A DNA stretch of 64,000 nucleotides, from assembly GCF_017353175.1 (NCBI RefSeq), contig NZ_JAFMYW010000009.1, forward strand, positions 62,001 to 126,000. Reading direction: 5' to 3'. The position numbers were made by a program, and so were the translations under genes. A model generated the notes under the pieces. It saw only the letters and a program-made list of their open reading frames with translations. It was not told where the DNA came from and ran no database searches. Origin of the DNA: Fibrella forsythiae. GTDB taxonomy: Bacteria; Bacteroidota; Bacteroidia; Cytophagales; Spirosomataceae. Positions 10,701 through 18,592 of the stretch are shown here, in pieces. Positions within the stretch are counted from its first letter, which is position 1, and each line of letters opens with the position of its first letter.

Positions 10701-10828
10701 TGCATCTGCGGTAGTCCGTCACGTAGGGTGTATGTACGCGCCGGATAATGCTGCGCTACCAGCAGCCGGTTAGAAAAGACCAGCAGTATTACCAGGTTGA
10801 TGACGCCGTTTCGCAGGGAATTTGCCAT
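7748..10828 (-). CDS. propeller-type LytS-like sensor histidine kinase
   Basis: A 1026-residue membrane sensor. A signal peptide is followed by a periplasmic beta-propeller of two-component-regulator repeats (SRGYLWLGTKNGLAKFDG, RIWISTPQGLVSFDG and others to about residue 650), a Y_Y_Y domain (about 690-755), one membrane segment (about 768-790), a short coil, a His_kinase domain with His823 and a HATPase domain (N-box FVENALKHG, G1 box EDDGIGRDQ). The usual NPHF of this kinase class reads NTHF here. It lacks the receiver and AraC parts of hybrid sensors; the partner is the LytTR regulator that overlaps its 3' end. Confidence 0.9.
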   Translation of the reverse strand: MANSLRNGVINLVILLVFSNRLLVAQHYPARTYTLRDGLPQMQITCSLLDSRGYLWLGTKNGLAKFDGDHFENYSRKDYHLNTNYIHGIVEDRQHRIWISTPQGLVSFDGATFRPFPFPDRMPKVPTYIQADDSGRIWLLSGSADIPKPFYCFQHGTYTLAARLMPPLGTKAVNSILWDKHLKRLWLLTERAAGSTNQEVYYIANDQLHQSAPVPVSPELTVSLLSASGRSLLLLHDEANNQTRYLTATANGVFRPFLQFREGSWTVVSPIDFTVYLMSQGTGGTAITYPKGANHVTMIYKSNGGNNFPLAGICRDQKVYFGTEKGVLEIIDNGTRYFDEAEAPYVWSVVERANGDVWWLNYGGAPPQRYGADGHISPLNEPALQQLFLSERPTRKVAWHNYYFQPAYSRDSSTLYLPHETGLIAHQGRTWRFIPPTEIALSTYVDQRTDRLFVGTTGGFDLFLNEKRIRRLTKESGFHDCSFGLAAIADTEPDVYWLGSGRGLTRYNFRTGQSEHFLESNGKLPMQGIIDFCLDKQGTVWMAGRGGLCRYDRASHQIIQVAQDILHNVISFVGMLTDSTLAIGDTYGVYLLDLNRYYATGHVVMRLLNHRTGFMGIQPGQAGFYKDRQGRAWITSGTVLSYIDTRQFRYQPQALMPMVRKLNNQRLPFAYADSVFSLPGNQTTAHVTFEVLGDNRPDNTQFAWQLDNGPWSNWQTEPFTILRDYNGGEHTVRLKARSGGLNEAREQITSVRFNAAISWYNNPSFRQKLPFLAFCLLAFGLVLTIYVADNSQQTKRIKQLLQEREKEALFLSAQTLQSQLNTHFMFNVMVPLQNLILKNKPEAAAHLLVEFSNLVRSFLNSSAVSTERNAIHHEITLADELILLRRYVAFEQLLYRDKITVHVDADSVDGKLNPEVITLPPLLIQPFVENALKHGLVHKEGPGNLWIRFVGVGETLICIIEDDGIGRDQMRTIHAQSAKAYKSLGTSLVQQRVNFLNNLGYAIAIQTDDRLGGGTVVTITIARTDE

Positions 10829-11041
10829 ACTGGCAAATTAGTTAGTTACCTTTAGCTGGCCTAACGCATACCGATAAACGGCCTGAATCAGCGAACACAC
10901 AGGTCGTTTTATGAAACCTCTGGGCTGGTAGGCATGACCGACACTTGCTGGACGCGACAACCAGGCTGGTCTCGGCTTTATCCCTATTTTTTATGTAATC
11001 TGTATTTTATCCTCATTTTTGTGGACAAAACGAACGTATTT

Positions 11042-13735
11042 ATGAAAGCTCTCTACGTACTATCGCTCACGTTATGGAGTCTGCTGGCCAGCGCTGCTCA
11101 TGTACTGGCGCAGCAGGTGATGTTGCAGGGTTTTTACTGGGATTTTCCCAAACCACCGCAGGGACGTACCTGGGCTGACACACTTCGGCTGAAATCGGCG
11201 GCTCTCTCGCAGGCCGGATTTACCCATGTCTGGTACCCGCCCTTCGCCGGAAACGGAGCCTACAGCGGTGGCTACGATCCCCGCGATCTGTATATCGGTA
11301 CCGATAATACCGTGACCAACGCCGGTACAAAACTGCAACTGAAGGCGATGGTTGATGAAATGACGGCGCAGGGAATGACGCCCGTGGCCGACATGGTGTA
11401 TAACCACCGCGATGGTGGCGCACCTGAGACAAACCCGGCCGTAAAAGACTACATGACCACCTATGTCAGCGGCAACAGCGCGTCGTGCGGGTTCAAACGG
11501 CCGTTTCCATCCGATCGTGTGCAGATGGTGTTGCCCATTGGCGGCAGCACAGGGCTGGGGGCAGGTACGTATACGATCCAGATGCGATCGAAGGGGAATA
11601 TCTTCAACGGGGCGCAGTATATGTTTTACGCGACCACGAACGTCATTGGCGGCTCGCGCTGGTCGCCGGTAAACAGCAGCGTAGTTGACCTGACGACTGA
11701 TCCGGCCGATCCGTATACCGTTGAACTGGGGCGAAATTATTTGACCAAAATCAATAGCAATGGCGATGTAGATACCTACACGTTTGTGCTGACTGCCAGC
11801 CAATTTACGGCGGCGGGTGACCGGGTTTTCCTCCAGGCCATCAATTACAACTCCGAATATTCCGATCATCTGCCCATCAGTATCACCTACGATGCAGATG
11901 GGAGCGGCCCCATTGCGCCGGTTGAACGGGCTAATTACCTCGACCCGTTTGGGTCTGGCTATAAACTGGAATTTCAGACCTACACCGATTTTACGGCTAT
12001 GCCCAGCGGGCAGGGCGCACTGAACTGGGATGGATTCCGGCCCAATTTCGATGGAAACAGCCTGGCGGGCTGGTCGCAGACCACCTGCCTTGGGCCCGAA
12101 TATTCGATGCAGAGCCTCGATTATTTCTACGATTACGACCACAACCGCCCAAGCACCCGCACCGCCCTCGTCGACTGGACGGCCTGGGCGTATGATTACC
12201 TGCAATCGAAGGGCCTGCGACTGGATGCCGTGAAGCATTTTGAGCCGGAGTTTGTGGCGCACATGATTCAGCAGATGATAGCACGGGGCAAAACGCCGAA
12301 TCTGGTTGTTGGGGAATGGTACGCCGAAAATCTCGACGAGATGAAAGGATGGGTCGATGCCGTACAGGCCAGTCTGGCGTCGAAAGGGGTATCAAACGTC
12401 AACGTGAAGGTGTTCGATTTCTCGTTGCGGGCGGCGTTGAAAGGGGCGCTCGATCGTAACGAAAGTCCGCGGCAGGTGATCTTTACGGGTCTGAAAAACG
12501 GGAAAGGCATGAGCGGTTTCAACATCGTTACCTTCCTGAACAATCACGATTTCCGCGAAGAGGGTAATGTGAGCTATAACAGTGCCCTTGTCAACAAAAA
12601 CCGGAATCTGGCCTACGCGTACCTGCTGACTAATAATCAGTTGGGTGTGCCGCTGGTGTTTTACCCCGATTACTACGGTTACCCTGCGCCCAACACGGTC
12701 TATAACGGCACCACAGTTGGCTATGGCTGGCATCCGCAGCAGGCGGCCGATCGGGCGGGGCACAAAACGGAGATCGATCGGTTGATCCAGGTGTTGAAAA
12801 CGTACATCAATGGCTCGCAGAGTGTGGCTTACCTGAACCACTACGGTGGACTGGGCAACGGTCCCGGAGCTCCAAACAACTTCATCAACGGCTCAGATTA
12901 TACGAAGCTGCTGCTTTATCAACTCAGCGGCACAGGCGCAGTGGGTGGTAAAGATGTGATCGTGGCGATCAATTTCGGCAGTAGCCGGATGCAGGTCGAT
13001 CATGCCATTGCCATTCAGAATGGCATCACGCAGGGGACTACATTCACGGATATTCTGGGTAATTCGGCCTTCCCAACGGCGGTGGTTGACGGCAACAGCC
13101 GGATTTATATCGACCTGCCCGCCAAGAGCTACTCGGTCTGGGTACGTGGCACTAACCCGGTCATTGCCTTACCGGTAACGCTGGTGAACTTCCGGGCTAA
13201 AGCGGGCCTCGATAAGGTGCAGTTAAGCTGGCGCGCCTCCGACGAAACGACGTTTAAAGCCTATACCGTACAACGCAGCCTCGACGCCCATACATTTACG
13301 GATCGGCAGACGGTGTTGCCGAAAGGTACTACGAGTGGCCCCGCCGATTATGAGGCTATCGATGCCTTGTCAGACGATGCCAGCCGCCAACGCTCAGGTA
13401 CGTTCTATTACCGTTTGAAGCTGACTGACCTGGACGGATCGACTACGTATTCGAAGATCGAAGCCGTTACCATCGACCCGCAGGCCCTCTATCTGAGTGT
13501 GACGCCTAATCCGGTTCACGATACCATACATGGTGAGGTAAGCACCCCCGACGATGCCGCCATTGACCTAACCCTGACTGATGCCACTGGCCGAGCCGTT
13601 CGTCGGCAAAGTCTATCGGCCAGAAAAGGACAGAATCCGTTCGATTTGGCCATCCATGCGCAGCCCGCAGGTACGTACCTACTCCGGGCATCTGACGGTG
13701 TTCGGCAGGTAACGGAGCGCATACTGGTGCAATAG
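11042..13735 (+). CDS. T9SS-exported alpha-amylase (GH13)
   Basis: An 897-residue extracellular starch hydrolase. I chose ATG 11042 because a clean signal peptide (MKALYVLSLTLW... to AQQ) starts there; the upstream 36 codons do not look coding. GH13 regions are all visible: VADMVYNHR (I), GLRLDAVKHF with nucleophile Asp395 (II), VVGEWY with acid/base Glu425 (III) and FLNNHD with Asp503 (IV). A beta-rich insert (about residues 140-260) separates region I from II. Residues about 710-800 form a fibronectin-like linker and the last 80 residues are a type IX type A sorting domain (SVTPNPVHD... AGTYLLRASDG). Divergent from the sensor kinase. Confidence 0.93.
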   Translation: MKALYVLSLTLWSLLASAAHVLAQQVMLQGFYWDFPKPPQGRTWADTLRLKSAALSQAGFTHVWYPPFAGNGAYSGGYDPRDLYIGTDNTVTNAGTKLQLKAMVDEMTAQGMTPVADMVYNHRDGGAPETNPAVKDYMTTYVSGNSASCGFKRPFPSDRVQMVLPIGGSTGLGAGTYTIQMRSKGNIFNGAQYMFYATTNVIGGSRWSPVNSSVVDLTTDPADPYTVELGRNYLTKINSNGDVDTYTFVLTASQFTAAGDRVFLQAINYNSEYSDHLPISITYDADGSGPIAPVERANYLDPFGSGYKLEFQTYTDFTAMPSGQGALNWDGFRPNFDGNSLAGWSQTTCLGPEYSMQSLDYFYDYDHNRPSTRTALVDWTAWAYDYLQSKGLRLDAVKHFEPEFVAHMIQQMIARGKTPNLVVGEWYAENLDEMKGWVDAVQASLASKGVSNVNVKVFDFSLRAALKGALDRNESPRQVIFTGLKNGKGMSGFNIVTFLNNHDFREEGNVSYNSALVNKNRNLAYAYLLTNNQLGVPLVFYPDYYGYPAPNTVYNGTTVGYGWHPQQAADRAGHKTEIDRLIQVLKTYINGSQSVAYLNHYGGLGNGPGAPNNFINGSDYTKLLLYQLSGTGAVGGKDVIVAINFGSSRMQVDHAIAIQNGITQGTTFTDILGNSAFPTAVVDGNSRIYIDLPAKSYSVWVRGTNPVIALPVTLVNFRAKAGLDKVQLSWRASDETTFKAYTVQRSLDAHTFTDRQTVLPKGTTSGPADYEAIDALSDDASRQRSGTFYYRLKLTDLDGSTTYSKIEAVTIDPQALYLSVTPNPVHDTIHGEVSTPDDAAIDLTLTDATGRAVRRQSLSARKGQNPFDLAIHAQPAGTYLLRASDGVRQVTERILVQ

Positions 13736-13775
13736 CACTGGCCGAAGCCCGGTGGGAAAGCCCGTAGGGATAGCC

Positions 13776-13880
13776 TGCGACGTATAACGTACCTGGACAT
13801 AGCCCCCAAGAGAACGGCCCGCAGCTATACGTTGCGGGCCGTTCTCTTGGGGGCTATGTCCAGGTACGTTATACGTCGCA
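13776..13880. terminator. 48-bp perfect palindrome carrying the AACGTACCT motif in both arms
   Basis: Arms 13776-13823 and 13833-13880 are perfectly complementary (48 bases) with a 9-base loop. It lies between the convergent amylase and isomerase genes. The right arm includes the last three codons and stop of the isomerase gene, so the left arm is an inverted copy of that gene end. Each arm holds one copy of the dispersed 9-mer (13786 and 13862). Likely a bidirectional terminator. Confidence 0.85.
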
Positions 13881-14756
13881 GAGCGTGACGGCTTCGCGGA
13901 GGCTAGTGATCGGGTCACGTTTAGGAATGAACTCCTGGGCAACGTAGCCTTTAAAGCCAGTGGCCACAATCGCTTTCATTACGGCCGGGTAGTAAATCTC
14001 CTGCGTTTCGTCAATCTCATTCCGGCCCGGGTTACCGCCGGTATGGTAGTGACCAATGTACTGGTGGTGCTGCTGAATGGTACGGATGATATCGCCTTCC
14101 ATGATCTGCATGTGGTAAATATCATACAGCAGCTTGAACTTGTCTGAACCTACCTTTTTGCAGAGTTCAACGCCCCAGGCCGTGTGGTCACACATGTAAT
14201 CTTTGTGGTTCACCTTGCTGTTGAGCAGTTCCATGATCATAGTGATGCCATATTTTTCAGCACTCGGCATCAGGCGTTTCAGCCCAACGGCGCAGTTGTC
14301 AAGTCCCTGAGCGTCTGACATACCCCGCCGGTTGCCCGAGAAGCAGATCACCGTGGTTAAACCGGCTGCCTGTAGTTTTGGGAAGATCGCCTCGTAACTG
14401 GCCACCAGTTCATCGTGGAACTTCGGATCGTTGAAACCATCATTGATACCTTTACCCGCTCCCCACGGTAACGCCGAAGTAAGGCCATATTTTTTCAGGA
14501 CAGGCCACTCGTCGGGCCCAACCAGTTCAATCGATTTGATACCGATCGACTTGGCCGCCTGACAAAGGTCTTCCAGCTTGATTTTATCATAACACCACCG
14601 GCACACCGAGTGGTTGATATTCCCTTTCAGGGCGGCCACTGCTGCTTCTACGGGAGCCGTAGGGTCATGGTCTTTCATGAGTTTTGCAAAAGAAGGCACG
14701 GCGCCTAACGAGAGGGCAGTACCAGTTAAGTTTCGAAGAGCGCGACGGCGGTGCAT
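13869..14756 (-). CDS. Tat-exported hydroxypyruvate isomerase-like TIM-barrel protein
   Basis: A 295-residue sugar phosphate isomerase/epimerase-family (AP endonuclease 2 fold) protein. It starts MHRRRALRN, a twin-arginine signal, so it acts outside the cytoplasm on an unphosphorylated sugar rather than a sugar phosphate (inference). Metal-binding style residues are seen in IMELLNSK, LLYDIYHMQ and GHYHTGGNPGRNE, as in hydroxypyruvate isomerases. I chose ATG 14756 because the Tat motif follows it; the longer reading at 14831 runs into an inverted repeat. The next gene upstream is a DUF1080 protein, a pairing that suggests keto-sugar or glycoside processing in the periplasm. Confidence 0.82.
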   Translation of the reverse strand: MHRRRALRNLTGTALSLGAVPSFAKLMKDHDPTAPVEAAVAALKGNINHSVCRWCYDKIKLEDLCQAAKSIGIKSIELVGPDEWPVLKKYGLTSALPWGAGKGINDGFNDPKFHDELVASYEAIFPKLQAAGLTTVICFSGNRRGMSDAQGLDNCAVGLKRLMPSAEKYGITMIMELLNSKVNHKDYMCDHTAWGVELCKKVGSDKFKLLYDIYHMQIMEGDIIRTIQQHHQYIGHYHTGGNPGRNEIDETQEIYYPAVMKAIVATGFKGYVAQEFIPKRDPITSLREAVTLCDV

Positions 14757-14779
14757 AGTTCTACTGAATGAGTGGTTTT

Positions 14780-14851
14780 GTGAATGAACGGATGGGTGAA
14801 TGGTTGAACAGAGAAAGAAACATCCAAGCATTCGCTCATCTGCTCATTCAC
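14780..14851. repeat. imperfect 23-bp inverted repeat
   Basis: Arms 14780-14802 and 14829-14851 pair with four mismatches, most of them G-T compatible in RNA. The repeat is made of GTGAATGA-like words. It separates the DUF1080 gene from the isomerase gene and could be a terminator or a processing signal. Confidence 0.6.
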
Positions 14852-14862
14852 TAATTCACCTA

Positions 14863-15618
14863 TTATAATTCGCGGATACGGATGTTGCGGTACCACACCT
14901 GATTGCCGTGGTCCTGAAGGGCAATTTTACCACTCTGGTATTTACCAAAACCTTCCCAGCCTTTAAACTTGCTTTCCGATACCATTTTGTCCCACTCGGG
15001 GCCAGAGGTCGGGTATTCGGCGGTTTTCTTTCCGTTCAGGTATTGTTCGGCTTTGCCTTTGCTGATCACCAGCCTGGCTTTGTTCCATTCACCGGCTGGC
15101 TTGGCCGCATTGGGCGTAACGGGCTTCTGGAGGTCATACAATGACCCGGCTGTCCGGTTGCCATCACGGCCCTGTTTGGCGTCGGGGTGGCGCTCGTTAT
15201 CAAGCACCTGCATCTCGGGGCCAGTTTGGTAGGTGGCTTTGAATTTCGGGTCTTCGAAGACGTGGAAGATGATTCCACTGTTACCGCCTTCAGCAATTTT
15301 CCATTCCATTTCCAACTCGAAATCACCGTAGGCTTTATCCGTCACCAGATCGCCGGCACCGCCCGAGGTTAGGTGAATGGCACCATCATCAACCGTCCAT
15401 TTATCAGAAACAGGCTGCCCCATTTTCAGGTACGTATGCCAGCCCGCCAGCGTTTTGCCGTCGAACAGGGTTTCCCACTTTCCTTTCTTCACAAGGCGTG
15501 TTTCGGGCGAATCAGAACGAAGTTTGGCCACCGGGTTACGATCGGCGATGGAGTTGGGTACGTTCAGGAGCAGCGCAAGGGCAACCGCTCCTCCGGTAGT
15601 TAATTGAGTGAGGTTCAT
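14863..15618 (-). CDS. DUF1080 (3-keto-disaccharide hydrolase) family protein
   Basis: A 251-residue exported protein with one DUF1080 jelly-roll domain: LFDGKTLAGWHTY, then DFELEMEWKIAEGGNSGI, GPEMQVLDNERHPDAKQGRDGNR, AGSLYDL and a C-terminal NIRIREL. Family members are concanavalin-fold lyases or hydrolases acting on oxidised (3-keto) glycosides. I start at ATG 15618 because a signal sequence (MNLTQLTTGGAVALALLL) follows. It precedes the Tat-exported isomerase on the same strand, so the two probably process the same sugar. Terminator-like repeats flank it on both sides. Confidence 0.85.
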   Translation of the reverse strand: MNLTQLTTGGAVALALLLNVPNSIADRNPVAKLRSDSPETRLVKKGKWETLFDGKTLAGWHTYLKMGQPVSDKWTVDDGAIHLTSGGAGDLVTDKAYGDFELEMEWKIAEGGNSGIIFHVFEDPKFKATYQTGPEMQVLDNERHPDAKQGRDGNRTAGSLYDLQKPVTPNAAKPAGEWNKARLVISKGKAEQYLNGKKTAEYPTSGPEWDKMVSESKFKGWEGFGKYQSGKIALQDHGNQVWYRNIRIREL

Positions 15619-15699
15619 CGAAGAAAAGACGTTGGTTTCAACTGTGTCAATACGTCTGGTCAACAAAAGTGGTTGAGACTGCGCTTTTACCCACAAGAA

Positions 15700-15750
15700 A
15701 GGGGCGTTGCCCCAGAGAATTCTAATCGAATTCCCGGCGCAACGCCCCTT
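15700..15750 (-). terminator. terminator downstream of the acidic protein gene
   Basis: GGGGCGTTGC at 15701-15710 pairs with GCAACGCCCC at 15739-15748, flanked by A and T runs, with a second palindrome (GAATTC words) in the loop. It lies 28 bases past the stop of the minus-strand gene at 15778. Confidence 0.7.
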
Positions 15751-15777
15751 TTTATCACAGACAAGATTGCCTGCCTA

Positions 15778-16245
15778 CTATTCTTTTCCGGCTTTATCGT
15801 CGTACCCCTTGTTGTGCGGGTCATACTGGCGGGTTGGATCATCGCCCTGCTCCAGGTACGTTGCATCGCCCCGGTGCAACAACGCTTCGTCTGACGGGTT
15901 GTCGGGAATACTTTCCAGATGTTTTGCTTCGCCATCGCTCATGCCGCGTGGGGCAACATGATTCGGGTTCAGTTTATTCGGGTCAATATCCCATTCCTGA
16001 TACGTACCCAGGCTTTCGCCAGCGGGTGCATCCGGGTTGTTGTCGCCAAATGTTTCAGCCCGCGTGTTGGCCACATAGTCACGATTCTGGTCGTCCATGT
16101 CGGCACCGGCGGTGCTGTCTTTATAGGCGTTGGTACCGACCCCTTCTGATTCGTGCCCATAATCAGATTGTTCCTGCTGGTTGGGGTTTTTTGAGTAATA
16201 CTCGGGGTCGACGTTATCGGGGTCGAAAGGCGATTTGGTTGCCAT
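15778..16245 (-). CDS. acidic, probably disordered hypothetical protein
   Basis: A 155-residue protein with no recognised family. It is rich in Asp, Glu, Asn, Pro and Gly, with almost no hydrophobic stretches (for example MATKSPFDPDNVDPEYYSKN at the start), so it is probably unstructured. There is no signal peptide or membrane segment. Similar small acidic proteins in other bacteria are often stress induced, but nothing here proves that. It stands alone: a 383-base gap lies upstream and a terminator downstream. Confidence 0.6.
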   Translation of the reverse strand: MATKSPFDPDNVDPEYYSKNPNQQEQSDYGHESEGVGTNAYKDSTAGADMDDQNRDYVANTRAETFGDNNPDAPAGESLGTYQEWDIDPNKLNPNHVAPRGMSDGEAKHLESIPDNPSDEALLHRGDATYLEQGDDPTRQYDPHNKGYDDKAGKE

Positions 16246-16628
16246 AGCGTTGAGGGATTTGTTTGCCTCTATAACCCCGACCGTTCACGACTTGTTTTGA
16301 CAGCCGAAAATCGTTGTTTCGGGCCTTTCTTCCGATAAGGTATATTACAAGTAAAACAGTGTTGCGATTGGCTTGTTTTTTAGCGGGCCAGCCTACCCGA
16401 TAAGGGTGCTTGAAGGCATTTAGGGCTAGTATCAGGCAACAATTAAGGGGTAAAACAGAGGGGAGTGTAACTAGGCAGACTTGAGGCGTCTTATGCGATA
16501 AAAAACGCAGACTATATTTTTCTATTTGACTATCTATGCGTATCTTTAAACCAGTAAACAACACCCCTATAAAAGGCAAAAGGGGTCTCAACCGGACCCC
16601 CTGCTCGAACAGTAAACAACAAATACTA
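16246..16628. other. 383-base non-coding gap
   Basis: No plausible gene is seen. It separates divergent genes. The left part is A+T richer than its neighbours. TATCTTTA at 16541-16548 is one base off the Bacteroidetes -7 box but lacks a good upstream TTG. The last 80 bases hold repeats and alternative hairpins described separately. Confidence 0.5.
16552..16621 (+). promoter_or_regulatory. leader with mutually exclusive hairpins and flanking direct repeats
   Basis: CAGTAAACAACA occurs at 16552-16563 and again at 16610-16621. Between them ACCCCT (16563-16568) can pair with AGGGGT (16581-16586), or GGGGTC (16582-16587) can pair with GACCCC (16595-16600). The two hairpins share the middle strand and exclude each other, which is the layout of an attenuator or RNA switch just ahead of the ATG at 16629. 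Function is inferred only. Confidence 0.4.
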
Positions 16629-17276
16629 ATGAACACGCAAAACAAGAACACAATCGAGACATTTCAAAACGCTCAGGTGGTTAAACCGTACCAAATGATT
16701 CACGAGGGTACGGGTGAGGTGGTCAGTCGGTACAAGTATCTGGAGGGTCATCCGCGCCAATATCGGTTCGATGCCAAAGAAGGTGTGTTCAATATCAACG
16801 GCTCGGAGAAGCTCGGCCGCACGCTAACGTTCCAGCCGGTTGCCTGGCGCATTTTTACGGATAACATCCTGAATATGGGCACAAAGAACTGGGCAGAACT
16901 CTTTTTCATCGACGAAAAAAACTGCGTATCAGCCGTACTTTTTCACGGCTATTCGGTCGATAATATTTTCCGGCTTATTGAGCCATTGTACTACGACGAC
17001 CTCACCCTGGCCGACGTAGTTATTACGGCTGTGGCCGAGAAAAAAGAGAATAATAAAATTCAGCCCAAAGGGGTTTATTACATCGCCAACTTTTCCTACA
17101 AGATGGCCAATCCGGAGAAATCAGCCGAACTCAAGCAATTTGCTCAGGATTACAAGGTGTTCCGGCAGGAAACACTAACCGACATCGCAAACATAAAAAC
17201 GGCGTTCAATTACTACAACCCGTTTGCCCACGCCATTGACGAGCCCACCTCAGGGTTGCTGGCCGCCGGAGTTTAA
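16629..17276 (+). CDS. hypothetical protein upstream of RecE-like nuclease
   Basis: A 215-residue cytoplasmic protein that I do not recognise. No signal peptide or membrane segment. It is a mixed alpha/beta sequence with aromatic-rich patches (KPYQMIHEGTGEVVSRYKYL, LNMGTKNWAELFFIDEKN, PLYYDDLTLADVV) and a charged C-terminal helix. I start at ATG 16629, after the leader structures. The next gene, 55 bases on, is a RecE-like nuclease, so a role as its DNA-binding or annealing partner is possible but unproven. A hairpin lies in the gap between them. Confidence 0.6.
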   Translation: MNTQNKNTIETFQNAQVVKPYQMIHEGTGEVVSRYKYLEGHPRQYRFDAKEGVFNINGSEKLGRTLTFQPVAWRIFTDNILNMGTKNWAELFFIDEKNCVSAVLFHGYSVDNIFRLIEPLYYDDLTLADVVITAVAEKKENNKIQPKGVYYIANFSYKMANPEKSAELKQFAQDYKVFRQETLTDIANIKTAFNYYNPFAHAIDEPTSGLLAAGV

Positions 17277-17291
17277 TAAGTTAAGCGTTCT

Positions 17292-17315
17292 CCTCACCCC
17301 CAGCCGGGGGTGAGG
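17292..17315 (+). terminator. 10-bp GC-rich hairpin between two genes
   Basis: CCTCACCCCC and GGGGGTGAGG pair perfectly around a 4-base loop. There is no T run after it, so it may be a processing or partial termination signal between the 16629 gene and the nuclease gene rather than a full terminator. Confidence 0.55.
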
Positions 17316-17331
17316 GCCTCCCTACTCACGT

Positions 17332-18138
17332 ATGACTCCATCCCTGCAATACGACAAGCCGTCTCCGATGGCTTCGTCGCCCGGACGGGTATTGACTACC
17401 CGCGACGCCGGCCTTGACTACCGCGAGCTGCCGCGTATTTCCAATTCAGACCTGACCCGGATCAAAGAAGAACAGGTAGGCTATCAACTGGCGGCAAGTC
17501 GCTGGGCTACTGAGCGCACCCGCAGCTTCGGCAAGGCATTTCACCAGCACCTGCTCGAGCCTGAGTCAGTAGCAACGGTGCTGGAGCAGTTATTACCTGA
17601 CCTGACCAACAGCCGCCTAACCAGTAGTGAACAGAATAAGCTCGATGGCCTGATGGATGCCGTGCGCCACGACGCATTCTGCCGCCGGTATCTGCGGATG
17701 GCTGAACGTGGACGCACAGGGCTGGAAGCGGCCGAAGCGGAACGCGAGCGAGTTGTGCTGTTCACCGACCCCACCACGAAACTGGCCTGCAAGTCCCGCC
17801 TCGATCTGGTGTATACCAGCCCGAAACGGCAGAACACGCTGATCTTCGATTTTAAAACCACATCGGCACGTACCCAGGCGCAGTTTCTGCAAAGCTGCTA
17901 CGATTACGACTACGACCGGCAGGCGGCCTTCTACCTCGACAGCCTTCGCTTCGCCGATGGACACGAGTGGGCCACCACCAGACGGTTCCGATTTGTGTTT
18001 GTGGGCGTGATGAAAGACAAGCCGCATCGCCTCTTCGCTGTTGATGCTACTTCACTGCCGGGATTCGTTGACTATGGCCGGAAAAAATACCGCTTCTGGC
18101 TTAAAAAGTGGCAGGAAACCAACGGATTAACGGATTAA
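17332..18138 (+). CDS. RecE-like PD-(D/E)XK exonuclease (exodeoxyribonuclease VIII family)
   Basis: A 268-residue nuclease of the RecB/RecE fold. Key positions: SNSDL at 37-41, GKAFHQHLLEPE with His71, KSRLDLV with Asp158, IFDFKTTSAR with Asp173 and Lys175, and DRQAAFYLD with Gln197. This order (H, D, D-X-K, QxxxY) is that of phage-type RecE exonucleases, which resect double-stranded DNA to feed single-strand annealing. No annealase such as RecT is recognisable next to it, and no phage structural gene is in the window. The neighbours on each side are unknown small proteins, possibly parts of the same cassette. Confidence 0.8.
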   Translation: MTPSLQYDKPSPMASSPGRVLTTRDAGLDYRELPRISNSDLTRIKEEQVGYQLAASRWATERTRSFGKAFHQHLLEPESVATVLEQLLPDLTNSRLTSSEQNKLDGLMDAVRHDAFCRRYLRMAERGRTGLEAAEAERERVVLFTDPTTKLACKSRLDLVYTSPKRQNTLIFDFKTTSARTQAQFLQSCYDYDYDRQAAFYLDSLRFADGHEWATTRRFRFVFVGVMKDKPHRLFAVDATSLPGFVDYGRKKYRFWLKKWQETNGLTD

Positions 18139-18174
18139 TCAGTGCGGTTTTTTGTTCTATAGAAACAACAGACT

Positions 18175-18582
18175 ATGAACGAAACAACGCCATCAACCTC
18201 CCCTTTAGTGGCTCAGTTGACCGACACCGCCGCGCTGAAAGCGATGCTGTTGTCTGTACGGCCATCGCCGATTCAGTTCGACTGGGGGACCGATAATCTG
18301 GTGCTCTGGATTGACGATCTGAGCATCGCAGGTACGTTGCTTGATCAGATGCGGGAGGTGATCAGTCGGGTGGGTTTCGCCATTGAGTTGGAAACCGGCT
18401 GGGACCACCGCACCGATGAGGCGATGTATCATCCGCTCTACGGCTACCGCATTCTGCTGCGCGATGCCAATGGCCTCTGGCACGGCGTTCGGGTAACCCC
18501 ATCCGGTGAGTTCGTCGATACGCTTCCACTTGAAGAGATCAACTACGAAATCGCCTACGATAAGGTGATGTGGATTGATTGA
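18175..18582 (+). CDS. hypothetical 135-residue protein
   Basis: Not recognised. A compact acidic protein with conserved-looking aromatics (PIQFDWGTDNLVLWIDDLS, TGWDHRTDEAMYHPLYGYRI) and no export signal. It starts 37 bases after the RecE-like gene, so the two may be cotranscribed; it could be a regulator or partner of the nuclease. One copy of the dispersed 9-mer lies inside it (18330), where it encodes Ala-Gly-Thr-Leu. It ends 10 bases before a bidirectional hairpin terminator. Confidence 0.55.
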   Translation: MNETTPSTSPLVAQLTDTAALKAMLLSVRPSPIQFDWGTDNLVLWIDDLSIAGTLLDQMREVISRVGFAIELETGWDHRTDEAMYHPLYGYRILLRDANGLWHGVRVTPSGEFVDTLPLEEINYEIAYDKVMWID

Positions 18583-18592
18583 ACCGAATAAG

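Noticed and set aside
11072-12262. A 396-codon open frame opposite the amylase gene
   Set aside because: It mirrors the GH13 gene, has no family motif and no start context; high G+C leaves open antisense frames.
16536-16628. Longer start for the 16629 gene
   Set aside because: The extra 31 codons span the direct repeats and alternative hairpins, which look like an untranslated leader.
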